64,000 bases of DNA from ZC4RG20 sp963702105 (GTDB taxonomy: Bacteria > Pseudomonadota > Gammaproteobacteria > Steroidobacterales > Rariloculaceae): positions 1,922,001-1,986,000 of the forward strand of contig OY969712.1 of assembly GCA_963702105.1 (NCBI GenBank), in the 5' to 3' direction. Positions within the stretch are counted from its first letter, which is position 1. The number at the start of each line of letters is the position of its first letter. The position numbers and the translations under genes are program-made. Under the pieces are notes generated by a model. It was given only the letters and a program-made list of their open reading frames with translations. It ran no database searches and was not told the DNA's origin. Shown piece after piece: positions 8,279 through 17,060 of the stretch.

Positions 8279-9637
8279 ATGGCGAAAAGGCATCGTCGCG
8301 GACCAGGCAACGGCGGCTCGCGACGGTCCGAAAAGAAGACTGAGCAGGACGGCCGGCGTTTGTTCATCGAACCTTACAGACTCGAAACGAATCCCTTTGC
8401 ACCGGACGGCATTCGCCCGCTGTTCACGTCGCACTCGATGCGCTTTGCGCAGCTCAAGCTCGGGGAGCTCCTCGAGGGCCGCATTCAGACGCTGTTCGTC
8501 AGCGGCCCGGCGCGCGTCGGCAAGTCGACGCTCGTCGGCCAGCAGCTGCGCGCGGTCAAGGGCAAGAGCTTCAGCTGGATCAAGCCGGGCAAGGAGCAAG
8601 AGCCCCACGAGGTGCTGCTCAAGCTGCTCCGGGACATCGGTCCGGGCGAAGTGCAGGGCTCGACGACGGAGCTCAGGAACATACTCGAGGTCTTCCTCAA
8701 GCATCAGGCGGCGAACGGGCGCATCTCGCTCATCGTCGTCGATGCCCTCGAGCGGCTCGCCGTGCCCGTGATTCGCGAGATCGAGGCGCTGAACGGCACG
8801 CGCGTGCGCAACCGCCCGGTCGTTCACTGCGTGCTGATAACGCGCAACGAGGATCTCGTCGGGAGCCTCATGGAACAGCGGGAAGGCAGCCGGCTCGCGC
8901 CCGTGGTCCATCAGCGTCTCGGCGGCTTCACGCTCGAGGAGACGGGGGCCTACGTGCGGGCGTGCCTGCACGGGGCCGGCTGCGCCTGGGTCGAGGAGCT
9001 CGTTCCCGAAGAGACGATCGTGGATATCCAGGGGTTCACGCAGGGCGTCGTCGGTGACGTGAACGAGCTGTGCCGCGAGGCGCTCGAGCGAATCGCGCTC
9101 ACCGCCGCCACGGAGTATCGGCACATGCGCGTGACGAGGGCCCTGCTCAAGGAAGCGGGCCAGAAGCTGCATCTGCGCTACGACCCATCCGTCTGGCAGC
9201 AGCGGGCCGAGGGCAACGTCTCGCCGGACGCGATTCACGTCTCGGACCCGAACGCGCTGCACCTCGAGGCCGGAAGGCTCGTCGTGACGAGCGGCGGGGA
9301 ATCGCTGGCCGAGATTCGGCTGAATCGCCCGCGCCTCGTGCTCGGCCGCGAGGATTGCTGCGACATCCGCCTCGAAAGCAGTTACGTGAGCCGCTACCAG
9401 AACCTGTTCATGGAGACGCCGGACGGCTGGCTGCTCATCGATTTGAACAGCACGAACGGCTCGTTCGTGAACGGCCGTAAGGTGCGCGAGCACCGGCTGC
9501 GCGACGGCGACCTCATCGCGATCGGGCAGTATCAGCTGCGGTTCACGGCCGGCGATGCGCCGCACATCGAGGTGCCGTCGAAGCGAGGCGAGGATACGCT
9601 CGTGAGCCTCAAGCCGGCCTTTGGGAAGTCGGCCTGA
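8279..9637 (+). CDS. ExeA-type ATPase with C-terminal FHA domain (paralogue 1)
   Basis: The start at 8279 (MAKRHRRG) has GGAGG about 10 nt upstream. The protein has 452 residues. The N-terminal half matches ExeA/TniB-like AAA ATPases: an FIEPYRLETNPFAPDG opening, Walker A GPARVGKSTL (near residue 80) and a Walker B-like LIVVDALERL (near 155) in which the usual second acidic residue is not obvious. The last 110 residues form an FHA domain: LVLGRED, CDIRLESSYVSRYQN and DLNSTNGSFVNGRKV. FHA domains bind phosphothreonine, so the protein may couple kinase signalling to an ATPase. A paralogue lies at 47972-49228. The gene converges on a cyclase-like gene; only a hairpin element separates them. The cellular role is unknown. 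Confidence 0.75.
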   Translation: MAKRHRRGPGNGGSRRSEKKTEQDGRRLFIEPYRLETNPFAPDGIRPLFTSHSMRFAQLKLGELLEGRIQTLFVSGPARVGKSTLVGQQLRAVKGKSFSWIKPGKEQEPHEVLLKLLRDIGPGEVQGSTTELRNILEVFLKHQAANGRISLIVVDALERLAVPVIREIEALNGTRVRNRPVVHCVLITRNEDLVGSLMEQREGSRLAPVVHQRLGGFTLEETGAYVRACLHGAGCAWVEELVPEETIVDIQGFTQGVVGDVNELCREALERIALTAATEYRHMRVTRALLKEAGQKLHLRYDPSVWQQRAEGNVSPDAIHVSDPNALHLEAGRLVVTSGGESLAEIRLNRPRLVLGREDCCDIRLESSYVSRYQNLFMETPDGWLLIDLNSTNGSFVNGRKVREHRLRDGDLIAIGQYQLRFTAGDAPHIEVPSKRGEDTLVSLKPAFGKSA

Positions 9638-9660
9638 GAAAAGGGCTCTGACCCCTTTTC
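9638..9660 (-). repeat. REP-like hairpin element, copy 1
   Basis: A 23-nt hairpin, GAAAAGGG-CTCTGAC-CCCTTTTC, fills exactly the gap between the stop codons of two convergent genes (TGA at 9635-9637 and, on the minus strand, at 9661-9663). Its A-run and T-run on either side of a G/C stem give it the form of a bidirectional intrinsic terminator. It is one of nine copies in this window; its loop orientation is called reverse here (CTCTGAC on the plus strand). Confidence 0.8.
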
Positions 9661-10938
9661 TCAGGCCGTCGCCGACCGAATCAGATGCTCGCTTCGATCG
9701 GCCACGATGGCGTGCTGGCCGATGTGCTTATCCTCGATGCCGAGCAGGATGGGCTCCGCATTGCGCCGGTAGATGTTGACCTTGGCGTTGTAGACCTGGC
9801 GCGAGATGCCGTGCTTGTCGGCGACCGTGATGCGCCGGACCGTGAACTCGCCATTGTCGAGCCGGTGGCCCGTAAGGTAGCACTTGATCGCGTCGATGCG
9901 CTCGCCGGAGAGCTCGAGCCCGGTCAGCTGCGAGAGGCTGTGCGTCGCGCGCATGACGAAATCGACGGAGTCCACGGCCACGTTCTCGCCCTGCGCTATG
10001 GGCATTTCGACGGCGAAGTCGCCGACCAGGATCTGGTTCGGCAGCGCGCGCTCGATCATGCGCGCGAGCTCGACCGTGACGTCCCCGACGATGTAATGCG
10101 AAAGGGTGGGGCTCAGGCCCTCCGATTGATGAAACTCGTAACTGCTCCCGGAGTGGAAGCCGGCGCGCAGTTTCGGGACGGTATTGCGGCTTGCCTTCTG
10201 CCTTGCGATCGCGTTGTCGGCAAGGATCAGATGCATGAGATGGTAGAGATTGATGTTGGCCTCGAGATCGAGGTCCCGATTCCAGATGTAGAAGCCGTCC
10301 CCGGTCGTCGAGCGCGCGAAGTCGATGCCGATGCGCTTGTCGAGCAGCTTGCTCTGCGCCGAGTTCAGGGAATAAGAGAGGCTGTTGAGCTGCGTCATCT
10401 GCTCGAACGGCGAGAGCAGGCTGAAGCCCACGATGTCGAACAGCACGACGGCCCGGCACGGCACGTAGGTGATGCCGTAGCGCGCCACCATCTTCTCGAT
10501 GATCCGGCGATGAGCTTCGTTCTCCGTCAGCGAGGCACGCAGCGGCAGGTACGTCTTCTCGATACCGAGCAGCCGCGCCACGTTGTCCATCTGCCGCGGC
10601 GTCAGTAGGCGTTGTCCCGAGAGCAGGGACTTGAAGAAGTCTTCGGAGGGGCGAGGCCGTCGCCGCTCGGTCGGGCTGCCGTCCCCGTCCGAGCCCGGGG
10701 GCCGCGAGAGCTCGGCGACCGCGTAATGCGGGATCACGAGCAGCGCGATGCCGCCCGGCTCGGGGCACCAGCTCAAGATCACGTTCTGCCCGAGGCCCCA
10801 GAGCCTGTGCAGGCATTTGTCCAGATAGATGAGGTCGCTGCGCTCCTTGAGGCTCATCTCGGCCGTGATGGCGGAGAGCGCATCGAGGTAGCTGCCGACG
10901 CTCGCGAGCCTGAAGATCGGCGAATCGGACGAGCTCAT
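9661..10938 (-). CDS. Class III nucleotide cyclase-like protein
   Basis: The frame encodes 425 residues if started at MSSSDSPIF (10938); a longer start at 10971 or 11088 is possible and no start has a clear Shine-Dalgarno. The N-terminal 170 residues are of unknown type. The region after residue about 180 resembles an adenylate/guanylate cyclase catalytic domain: VVLFDIVGFSLLSPFEQ with a first metal-binding Asp, STTGDGFYIWNRD with the second, and AGFHSGSSYEF downstream. If active it would make cAMP or cGMP; the purine-specifying residues cannot be assigned here. No membrane segment is seen. It is convergent with the ATPase-FHA gene, so any functional link is inference. Confidence 0.6.
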   Translation of the reverse strand: MSSSDSPIFRLASVGSYLDALSAITAEMSLKERSDLIYLDKCLHRLWGLGQNVILSWCPEPGGIALLVIPHYAVAELSRPPGSDGDGSPTERRRPRPSEDFFKSLLSGQRLLTPRQMDNVARLLGIEKTYLPLRASLTENEAHRRIIEKMVARYGITYVPCRAVVLFDIVGFSLLSPFEQMTQLNSLSYSLNSAQSKLLDKRIGIDFARSTTGDGFYIWNRDLDLEANINLYHLMHLILADNAIARQKASRNTVPKLRAGFHSGSSYEFHQSEGLSPTLSHYIVGDVTVELARMIERALPNQILVGDFAVEMPIAQGENVAVDSVDFVMRATHSLSQLTGLELSGERIDAIKCYLTGHRLDNGEFTVRRITVADKHGISRQVYNAKVNIYRRNAEPILLGIEDKHIGQHAIVADRSEHLIRSATA

Positions 10939-11097
10939 GGTGTTTGTAAGCCCCCTGAACTTGGCAATCATGCCGCTAAATGGCCGCCATTGAAAGCCTT
11001 TCGGCCTCGAACCGGCCCGATCTCGGTTGCTCGGCCGGGCCGCGGACGGGATAATCGCTGCCCTCGAACAGGGGCCAGTCACGCGCAAGGGCCAGTC

Positions 11098-11133
11098 ATG
11101 AGCGAAGGGACAGTCATGAGCAAAGGGTCATGA
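11098..11133 (+). repeat. Triplicated start region in front of ilvD
   Basis: ATGAGC(A/G)AAG occurs at 11098, 11116 and 11130, each preceded by TC. The first two ATGs share a frame that encodes only MSEGTVMSKGS and ends in a TGA overlapping the third ATG (ATGA at 11130-11133), which is the ilvD start. It looks like a short tandem duplication of a start site; translation of the mini-ORF could couple to ilvD. Confidence 0.55.
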
Positions 11134-12821
11134 GCAAAGAGGAATCGAACGGGGTGGACCCGCGCAAGTATTCGCGACGCGTCGTGGACGGCGTCGAGCA
11201 CGCGCCGAGCCGCGCCATGCTGCGTGCCGTCGGGTTCAAGGACGAGGATTTCGCGAAGCCGCAGATCGGCATCGCCTCGACTTGGAGCATGGTCACGCCC
11301 TGCAATATGCACATCGACGGGCTCGCTCGCGAGGCGTCCGCCGGCGCCGACGAGGCGGGCGGCAAGAGCGTGCCGTTCAATACGATCACAGTCTCGGACG
11401 GCATTGCGAACGGTACCCCGGGCATGCGGTATTCGCTCGTCTCGCGCGAGGTGATCGCGGACTCGATCGAAACCGTCGTCGGCGCCGAGGGCTTCGACGG
11501 CTTCGTCGCGATCGGCGGCTGCGACAAGAACATGCCGGGCTGCGCCATGGCCATGGCACGGCTCGACCGGCCGTCGGTGTTCGTCTACGGCGGCACGATC
11601 CAGCCCGGACCGAAGCACCGCGACATCATCTCGGTCTTCGAGGCCGTCGGCGGCGTCGCCTCGGGCAAGGTCAGCGCGGCCGAGCTCAAGGAGGTCGAGT
11701 CCACGGCGATCCCAGGCCCCGGCTCCTGCGCCGGCATGTATACGGCCAACACCATGGCTTCGGCCATCGAAGCCTTGGGGTTGTCGCTTCCGAACAGCTC
11801 GGCTCAGGAGGCCGTCTCGGCGGCCAAGAAGGCCGACTGCCGCCGCGCCGGCGCCGTCGTCGTCGAGCTCGTGCGCCGCGGCATCAAGCCTTCGGACATC
11901 CTCTCGAAGGAGGCCTTCGAGAACGCGATCACGACGGTCATCGCGCTCGGCGGCTCGACGAACGCAGTGCTGCACCTGCTCGCCATCGCGCACGACGCGC
12001 GGGTGGACCTCTCGCTGGCCGACTTTGCCCGTATCGGCGCGCGCGTGCCCGTGCTTGCGGACCTGCGGCCCAGCGGCCGCTACATGATGTCCGAGCTCGT
12101 CGAGATCGGCGGCATTCAGCCGCTCATGAAGACGCTGCTCGACGCGGGGCTCCTGCACGGGGCCTGTCTGACCGTGACGGGCAGGACGCTGGCCGAGAAC
12201 CTCGCGAGCGTCGTGCCCTACCCGCAAGGGCAGGACATCGTGCATCCGCTCGACAAGCCCATCAAAGCCGAAAGCCACCTCGCGATCCTGCACGGCAATC
12301 TCGCGCCCGAAGGGGCCGTCGCGAAGATCTCGGGCAAGGAAGGTGTGCGCTTCGAAGGCAGCGCGCGCGTGTTCGGCTCGGAGGAGGAAGCGCTCAAGGC
12401 GATCCTCGGCGGTGTCGTGGTCGCGGGGGAGGTCGTCGTGATCCGCTACGAGGGGCCGAAGGGCGCGCCGGGTATGCCGGAGATGCTGAGCCCGACGGGC
12501 GCCATCATCGGCCGCGGCCTCGGCGATAAGGTCGCGCTGATCACGGACGGGCGGTTCTCCGGCGGCAGCCACGGCTTCGTCGTGGGCCACGTGACGCCCG
12601 AGGCCGCAGCGGGCGGGCCGATCGCAGTCGTCGAGAACGGGGACCGCATCACGATCGACGCCGAGGCGAAGACCATCGACTTGGGCATCGCGCCCGAGGA
12701 GCTCGACCGGCGCCTGCGCGCCTGGTCGCCGCCGCCGCCGAAGGCCGAGCGCGGCCTGCTCGCGAAGTATGCGCGCCTCGTGAGCTCGGCCTCGCAGGGC
12801 GCCGTGACCGATACGGTTTGA
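11130..12821 (+). CDS. ilvD: Dihydroxy-acid dehydratase IlvD
   Basis: IlvD dehydrates dihydroxy-isovalerate and dihydroxy-methylvalerate in branched-chain amino acid synthesis. The 563-residue protein carries the family signatures GGCDKNMPGC, IPGPGSCAGMYTANTM and the C-terminal GRFSGGSHGFVVGHVTPEA, with the Cys residues expected for an Fe-S cluster. Length matches the family. The start is the third of three repeated ATGs; AAAGGG upstream serves as a ribosome-binding site. The gene is followed 10 nt later by lysAC, suggesting cotranscription. ilvC and ilvE lie elsewhere in the window on the other strand, so the pathway genes are split. Confidence 0.97.
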   Translation: MSKEESNGVDPRKYSRRVVDGVEHAPSRAMLRAVGFKDEDFAKPQIGIASTWSMVTPCNMHIDGLAREASAGADEAGGKSVPFNTITVSDGIANGTPGMRYSLVSREVIADSIETVVGAEGFDGFVAIGGCDKNMPGCAMAMARLDRPSVFVYGGTIQPGPKHRDIISVFEAVGGVASGKVSAAELKEVESTAIPGPGSCAGMYTANTMASAIEALGLSLPNSSAQEAVSAAKKADCRRAGAVVVELVRRGIKPSDILSKEAFENAITTVIALGGSTNAVLHLLAIAHDARVDLSLADFARIGARVPVLADLRPSGRYMMSELVEIGGIQPLMKTLLDAGLLHGACLTVTGRTLAENLASVVPYPQGQDIVHPLDKPIKAESHLAILHGNLAPEGAVAKISGKEGVRFEGSARVFGSEEEALKAILGGVVVAGEVVVIRYEGPKGAPGMPEMLSPTGAIIGRGLGDKVALITDGRFSGGSHGFVVGHVTPEAAAGGPIAVVENGDRITIDAEAKTIDLGIAPEELDRRLRAWSPPPPKAERGLLAKYARLVSSASQGAVTDTV

Positions 12822-12831
12822 GGCCTTTCGC

Positions 12832-15460
12832 ATGAGCATGGAGTTTCACCGGGCCCTCGGCGTCGACTACGCCGTCGAGACCCCGTATCCCGACTCGCCC
12901 TGGGTCGTCATGAAGTTCGGCGGGCGCAGCGTCGCGACGCCCGAAAACTGGGCCCGCATCGCGAACCTCGTCCGCGCGCGGCTCGCCGAGGGCGTCAAGC
13001 CCGTCGTCGTGCATTCGGCGCTCGTCGGCGTCTCCAACGCGCTCATCGATCTGCTCGAGACGGCAGTACGCGGCGAGGACTGCGGCGCGAAGCTCGAGCG
13101 CATCAAGAAGCAGCACACGGAGCTCGCGGCCGGTCTCGGCGTCGACGCCGGCCCGCTCGACGAGCTGTTCGAGAAGCTCGATCAGCTCATCGCCGGCGTG
13201 CGGCTCGTCGGCGAGGTCAGCCCTCGCGTGCACGCGCGCGTGCTCGCGACGGGCGAGCTGGCCGCGACGCGCCTCGGCGCGGCCTACCTGCAGCGCATCG
13301 GGCTGCCGGCCGTCTGGCACGACGCGCGCGAGCTGCTCGCGAGCTCGAACGCCGAGCAGGCCGAGCGCGCACAGTTCCTGTCCGCGCGCTGCGACTTCGC
13401 GCCGAGCAGGACGCTCGAGCAGCGCTTCGGGGCCGTGGACGGCTTCGTGATCACGCAGGGATTCATCGCGCGCAATTCGCAGGGGCAGACGGTGCTGCTC
13501 GGCCGCGGCGGCTCGGACACCTCGGCCGCCTACATCGCGGCCATGCTCGAGGCGCGGCGGCTCGAGAACTGGACCGACGTGCCGGGTTTCTTCAGCGCGG
13601 ACCCCAAGGCCGTCCCCTCGGCGCGGCTCATCCGGAGCCTGCATTACAAGGAGGCGCAGGAGATCGCCTCGGCGGGCGGCGGCATTCTGCACCCGCGCAG
13701 CATCTCGCCCGTGCGCAGCTCGGGGATTCCGCTGTTCCTCAAATGCACGGCGCACCCCGAGTGGGAAGGCACGGTCATCTCGAATGCCCCGGGCGCGGAA
13801 CGTCCCGCAGCTCAAGGCCATCTCCCAGCGCGGCGGCATCACGCTGATCTCGATGGAATCGCTCGAGATGTGGCACCAGGTCGGCTTCCTGGCCGAGGCC
13901 TTCGCGGTCTTCCGCTCGCACGGGCTTTCGGTGGACCTGATCTCCACGTCCGAGAGCAACGTGACGGTCTCCGTGGACATCGGCGCGAACGGCGTCGAGC
14001 CGGCCGTCATCGACGCGCTCGCCGCCGACCTCGAGCGGCTCTGCCGCGTCTCCGTCATCAGCGACTGCGCGGCCATCACGCTCGTCGGCCGCCGCATCCG
14101 TACGATCCTGCACGAGCTCACCTCGGTGCTCGAGCTCTTCGAGGAGTATCAGGTCCATCTCGTGACGCAGGCCGCGAACGACCTGAACATGACGTTCGTC
14201 GTGACCTCGGAGCACGCGCACCGCATCGTGCAGCATCTGCACGGTCAGCTCGTGAGCCGCTTCGAGGGCGGGGTTTTCGGGGCCACGTGGGAGCAGTTCT
14301 CCGGCGTGCTGCCGGCGCCCGTCGCCCCGACGAAGCCCTGGTGGGTAGAGCGCCGCGATGCGCTGCTCGCGATCGCCGCCGAGCGCGGTGCCGCCTACGT
14401 ATACGACCGCCACAGCATCGCGAGCGCAATCGACGCCTTGCGGGCCCTGCCCTCCGTGGATGCCGTGTTCTTCGCCATGAAGGCGAATTCGCATCCGGAG
14501 GTGCTCAGGATCGTGCACGAGCTCGGCGTGAACTTCGAGTGCGTCTCCCCCGGCGAGATCGCGCGCGTGCTCGAGCTGTTCCCGAACATCGACCGCAAGC
14601 GGATTTTGTTCACGCCGAACTTCGCCCCGCGCGATGAATATGCAAAGGCCGCCGAGCAAGGCGTCTGGGTCACGCTCGATAATCTGTATCCGCTGCAGCA
14701 CTGGGCGGAGCTTTTCGGGGGCCGCGAGCTGTTCATCCGCATCGACACGGGCACCGGCCGCGGTCATCACGAGCACGTACGCACGGCCGGCGCCCATTCG
14801 AAGTTCGGCGTGCCGCTGTTCGAGGTCGAGGAGCTCGCCGAGCTCGCGCGGGCGGCGGGCGCCCGGATCGTGGGTCTGCATGCGCATACCGGGAGCGGCA
14901 TTCTGACGGCGGAGGCCTGGCGCGAGACGGGCCAGCAGCTCGTGGAGCTGCTCGAGCGCTTCCGCGACGTGCGCTACCTCGATCTCGGCGGCGGCCTCGG
15001 GGTCCCGGAGCGGCCCGGGCAGCGGCCGCTCGACATGGCGGCGCTCGAGGCCGCCGTCGCCGAGGTCAAGCGCGCATGCGGCGACCGCGAGATCTGGCTC
15101 GAGCCCGGCCGCTACGTCGTCGCCCAGGCCGGCGTGCTGCTCACGCGCGTGACGCAGACCAAGGGCAAGGGCGACGTGCAGTACATCGGCGTCAACACCG
15201 GCATGAACAGCCTGATTCGCCCGGCCCTCTACGGCGCCTATCACGAGATCACGAACCTGACCCGGCTCGGCGAGGCCACGACCGAGGTCGTGACGATCGT
15301 CGGCCCGATCTGCGAGACGGGCGACCGGCTCGGCTCGGACCGCCTCATGCCCGTGACGCGGGAGGGAGACGTCCTGCTGATCTCGAATGCCGGCGCGTAC
15401 GGGTACGTCATGAGCTCGAACTACAACCTCAGGGCGCCGGCCGAGGAGCTGGTCGTCTAG
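12832..15460 (+). CDS. lysAC: Bifunctional aspartate kinase/diaminopimelate decarboxylase LysAC (frameshifted as shown)
   Basis: This fusion catalyses the first and last steps of lysine synthesis. The N-terminal half is aspartate kinase (VVMKFGGRSVATPENW, then GRGGSDTSAAYIAA), followed by an ACT region (ISMESLEMWHQVGFLAEAF). The C-terminal half is PLP-dependent diaminopimelate decarboxylase: FFAMKANSHPE with the Schiff-base Lys, HAHTGSG, DLGGGLG, EPGRYV and the CETGD active-site motif. The frame breaks at 13798-13804 (GAACGTC). Deleting one base restores TVISNAPGADVPQLKAIS and a continuous protein of about 875 residues, the usual length of this fusion in Xanthomonas-like bacteria. The total span is one base over a multiple of three. 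Probably functional in the organism. Confidence 0.9.
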
Positions 15461-15465
15461 CCGGC

Positions 15466-15549
15466 GAAAAAGGGGTCAGAGCCCTTTTTCATCCGCCGCC
15501 GCGGCCAAATACGTCGTCTCGGGGCGAAAAAGGGCTCTGACCCCTTTTC
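15466..15549. repeat. REP-like hairpin elements, copies 2 and 3, inverted pair
   Basis: Copy 2 (15466-15490) reads GAAAAAGGG-GTCAGAG-CCCTTTTTC. Copy 3 (15526-15549) has the same stem with the loop reversed (CTCTGAC). They are 35 nt apart in the gap between lysAC and the DUF6152 gene. The paired, head-to-head layout is like a BIME. Either copy could act as a terminator after lysAC. Confidence 0.8.
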
Positions 15550-15640
15550 GCCCTTTTCGGAGCGCCGATTGAAACCCCGGGCCGTTTCGATAGAGAATCG
15601 GGGGATCGAGAACTTCGTGACGGCCGGAGGAGGGGTAGGC

Positions 15641-16048
15641 ATGAAACGAGCTATCGCGGCGCCTTTGGGGTGCCTTCTTGCGCTTGCTGCCGGGACGCAG
15701 GCCTCGGCGCATCACTCGTTTGCGGCGGCCTACAACACCAAGGAGCCCATCAGCGTCACGGGCAAGATCGTCCACGTGCGGCTCACGAATCCCCATTCGT
15801 GGTTCTACATCGACGCAGTCGACAAGGACGGCAAGGTCCATCACTGGTCGTTCGAGGCGGGGACGCCGAGCGGCATGATCCGCAACGGCTATTCGCCGAA
15901 GGTCATCAAGGAAGGCGACACTGTCACGATCAGCGGCTTTCATGCCCGCGACGAGTCGGCCGATTCGGGCATGTTGACGAAACTCGTGACCGCGGATGGC
16001 AAGGTCTACGGCATGTTCGGCCCGCAGCAGGCGCGCGGCGCCAAGTAA
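15641..16048 (+). CDS. Secreted DUF6152 family protein
   Basis: The start at 15641 is supported by GGAGGAGGGG 5 nt upstream. A signal peptide (MKRAIAAPLGCLLALAAGTQ, then ASAHHSF) is followed by a small beta-rich domain with the family pattern: AHHSFAAAYN, VTGKIVHVRLTNPHSWFYID, then WSFEAGTPSGMIRNGYSP and GDTVTISGFHARD. DUF6152 proteins are periplasmic or exported; their function is unknown. The mature protein has about 110 residues. The gene is followed 47 nt later by another exported protein of a family that often accompanies it, so they probably form a transcription unit. Confidence 0.75.
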   Translation: MKRAIAAPLGCLLALAAGTQASAHHSFAAAYNTKEPISVTGKIVHVRLTNPHSWFYIDAVDKDGKVHHWSFEAGTPSGMIRNGYSPKVIKEGDTVTISGFHARDESADSGMLTKLVTADGKVYGMFGPQQARGAK

Positions 16049-16095
16049 CCGGCGCAACCTCGCCGGCTCCGTCTCCATCTCGAGGAGTCTCGCCC

Positions 16096-16908
16096 ATGAA
16101 GTGCTTTCCGACCGCATACCTCGCGCCGGCCGTCGGCACCGCGATTCTCGGCCTCTCGCTGTTCGCCTCGGGGGCTGCCACGGCCCAGCAAAGCGGGGCG
16201 GAGCCCGCGGATTCTTCGGTGCCGCGCCTTGCGGACGGTCACCCGGATCTCTCCGGCGTATGGTGGGGCGGGGCGGACGTGGGCGGCGCCGGCTTCAAAC
16301 CGTCCGCGACGCGCGTCGGGCCGGACGGCAAGAAGCCCACGTACTTCACCGATCTGTACCAGCCCTGGGCCGCCAAGCATGCCGCCGAGCTCAGCGACAA
16401 GAACGACCCGACATTGAGCTGCATCCCGACCGCATTCGGGACGTTGAACGTGCGGCTCTGGGACGTCGGCGCGGTCGGCCAGATCGTCGCGACGCCGAAA
16501 TACGTCGTGATGCTCCAGGAAACCTTCCACGGCTACCAGGTCGTGCCGACCGACGGCCGGCCGCACCGGGATAACATCCCGCCTTCGTATCGCGGCGACG
16601 CCGTCGGGCACTGGGAAGGCGATACGTTCGTCGTCGACGTAACGAACTTCACGGACGATACGTGGATGTCTGCCGAGGGCCGCGTCTCGTTTCATTCGGA
16701 CGCGCTGCACATCGTCGAGCATTACCGGCGCACCGACGCGAAGACGCTGCTCGTGGACGCGACCGTCTACGATCCGAAGGTGCTGACCGGGCCCTGGGTC
16801 GTGCCCACGCAGAAGCTCACGCTCGCGCCCTTCGACCAGCTGCTGCCGCTGATTTGCTCGGGCACGGACACCAAGGCGCTCATGGAGGCGGCGCAGTCCA
16901 AGAAGTAG
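16096..16908 (+). CDS. Exported protein of unknown function (DGHPDLSGVW family)
   Basis: The start at 16096 has GAGGAG 8 nt upstream. The 270-residue protein has a signal peptide ending near GAATAQQ and then the motif RLADGHPDLSGVWWGG, seen at the mature N-terminus of a large uncharacterised family in Acidobacteria and Steroidobacter-like proteobacteria. A second conserved stretch is GHWEGDTFVVDVTNFTDDTW, followed by HIVEHYRRTD. No catalytic motif is recognisable. The pairing with DUF6152 suggests a shared periplasmic role, which is inference. Confidence 0.6.
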   Translation: MKCFPTAYLAPAVGTAILGLSLFASGAATAQQSGAEPADSSVPRLADGHPDLSGVWWGGADVGGAGFKPSATRVGPDGKKPTYFTDLYQPWAAKHAAELSDKNDPTLSCIPTAFGTLNVRLWDVGAVGQIVATPKYVVMLQETFHGYQVVPTDGRPHRDNIPPSYRGDAVGHWEGDTFVVDVTNFTDDTWMSAEGRVSFHSDALHIVEHYRRTDAKTLLVDATVYDPKVLTGPWVVPTQKLTLAPFDQLLPLICSGTDTKALMEAAQSKK

Positions 16909-16933
16909 CCGCAGGCGATAGGAGTCGCGGCGC

Positions 16934-16978
16934 GCGAAGAAGGCGTACGCGCAGAAGCAGTACGCGAAGAAGCAGTAA
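16934..16978 (+). repeat. Three 15-bp tandem repeats
   Basis: Units of the form GCGAAGAAGCAGTAC occur three times at 16934-16948, 16949-16963 and 16964-16978 with two or three substitutions. They lie just after the preceding stop codon. One frame reads AKKAYAQKQYAKKQ and stops but has no start codon, so the repeat is taken as non-coding. Confidence 0.6.
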
Positions 16979-17060
16979 GCGCGCGAAGGAGTCGTCGTAG
17001 CGACAGGCGCACCGGCAGGGCGGTCGCCGGCGGCGGCGGCGCGGCGGCCAGCGCCGCCGC

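Noticed and set aside
13784..13810. Programmed frameshifting in lysAC
   Set aside because: There is no slippery sequence or stimulator, and unrelated genes show the same one-base excess at the same heptamer, so a common cause is more likely.
12649..15244. Long minus-strand frames opposite lysAC
   Set aside because: The plus strand encodes clear kinase and decarboxylase motifs; the antisense frames are low-complexity Arg/Ala-rich.
15466..15549. CRISPR array
   Set aside because: The repeat copies are inverted pairs scattered over 50 kb, not regularly spaced direct repeats with unique spacers, and no cas genes are present.
16934..16978. A small Lys-rich protein encoded by the 15-bp repeats
   Set aside because: The frame has a stop just upstream and no start codon.
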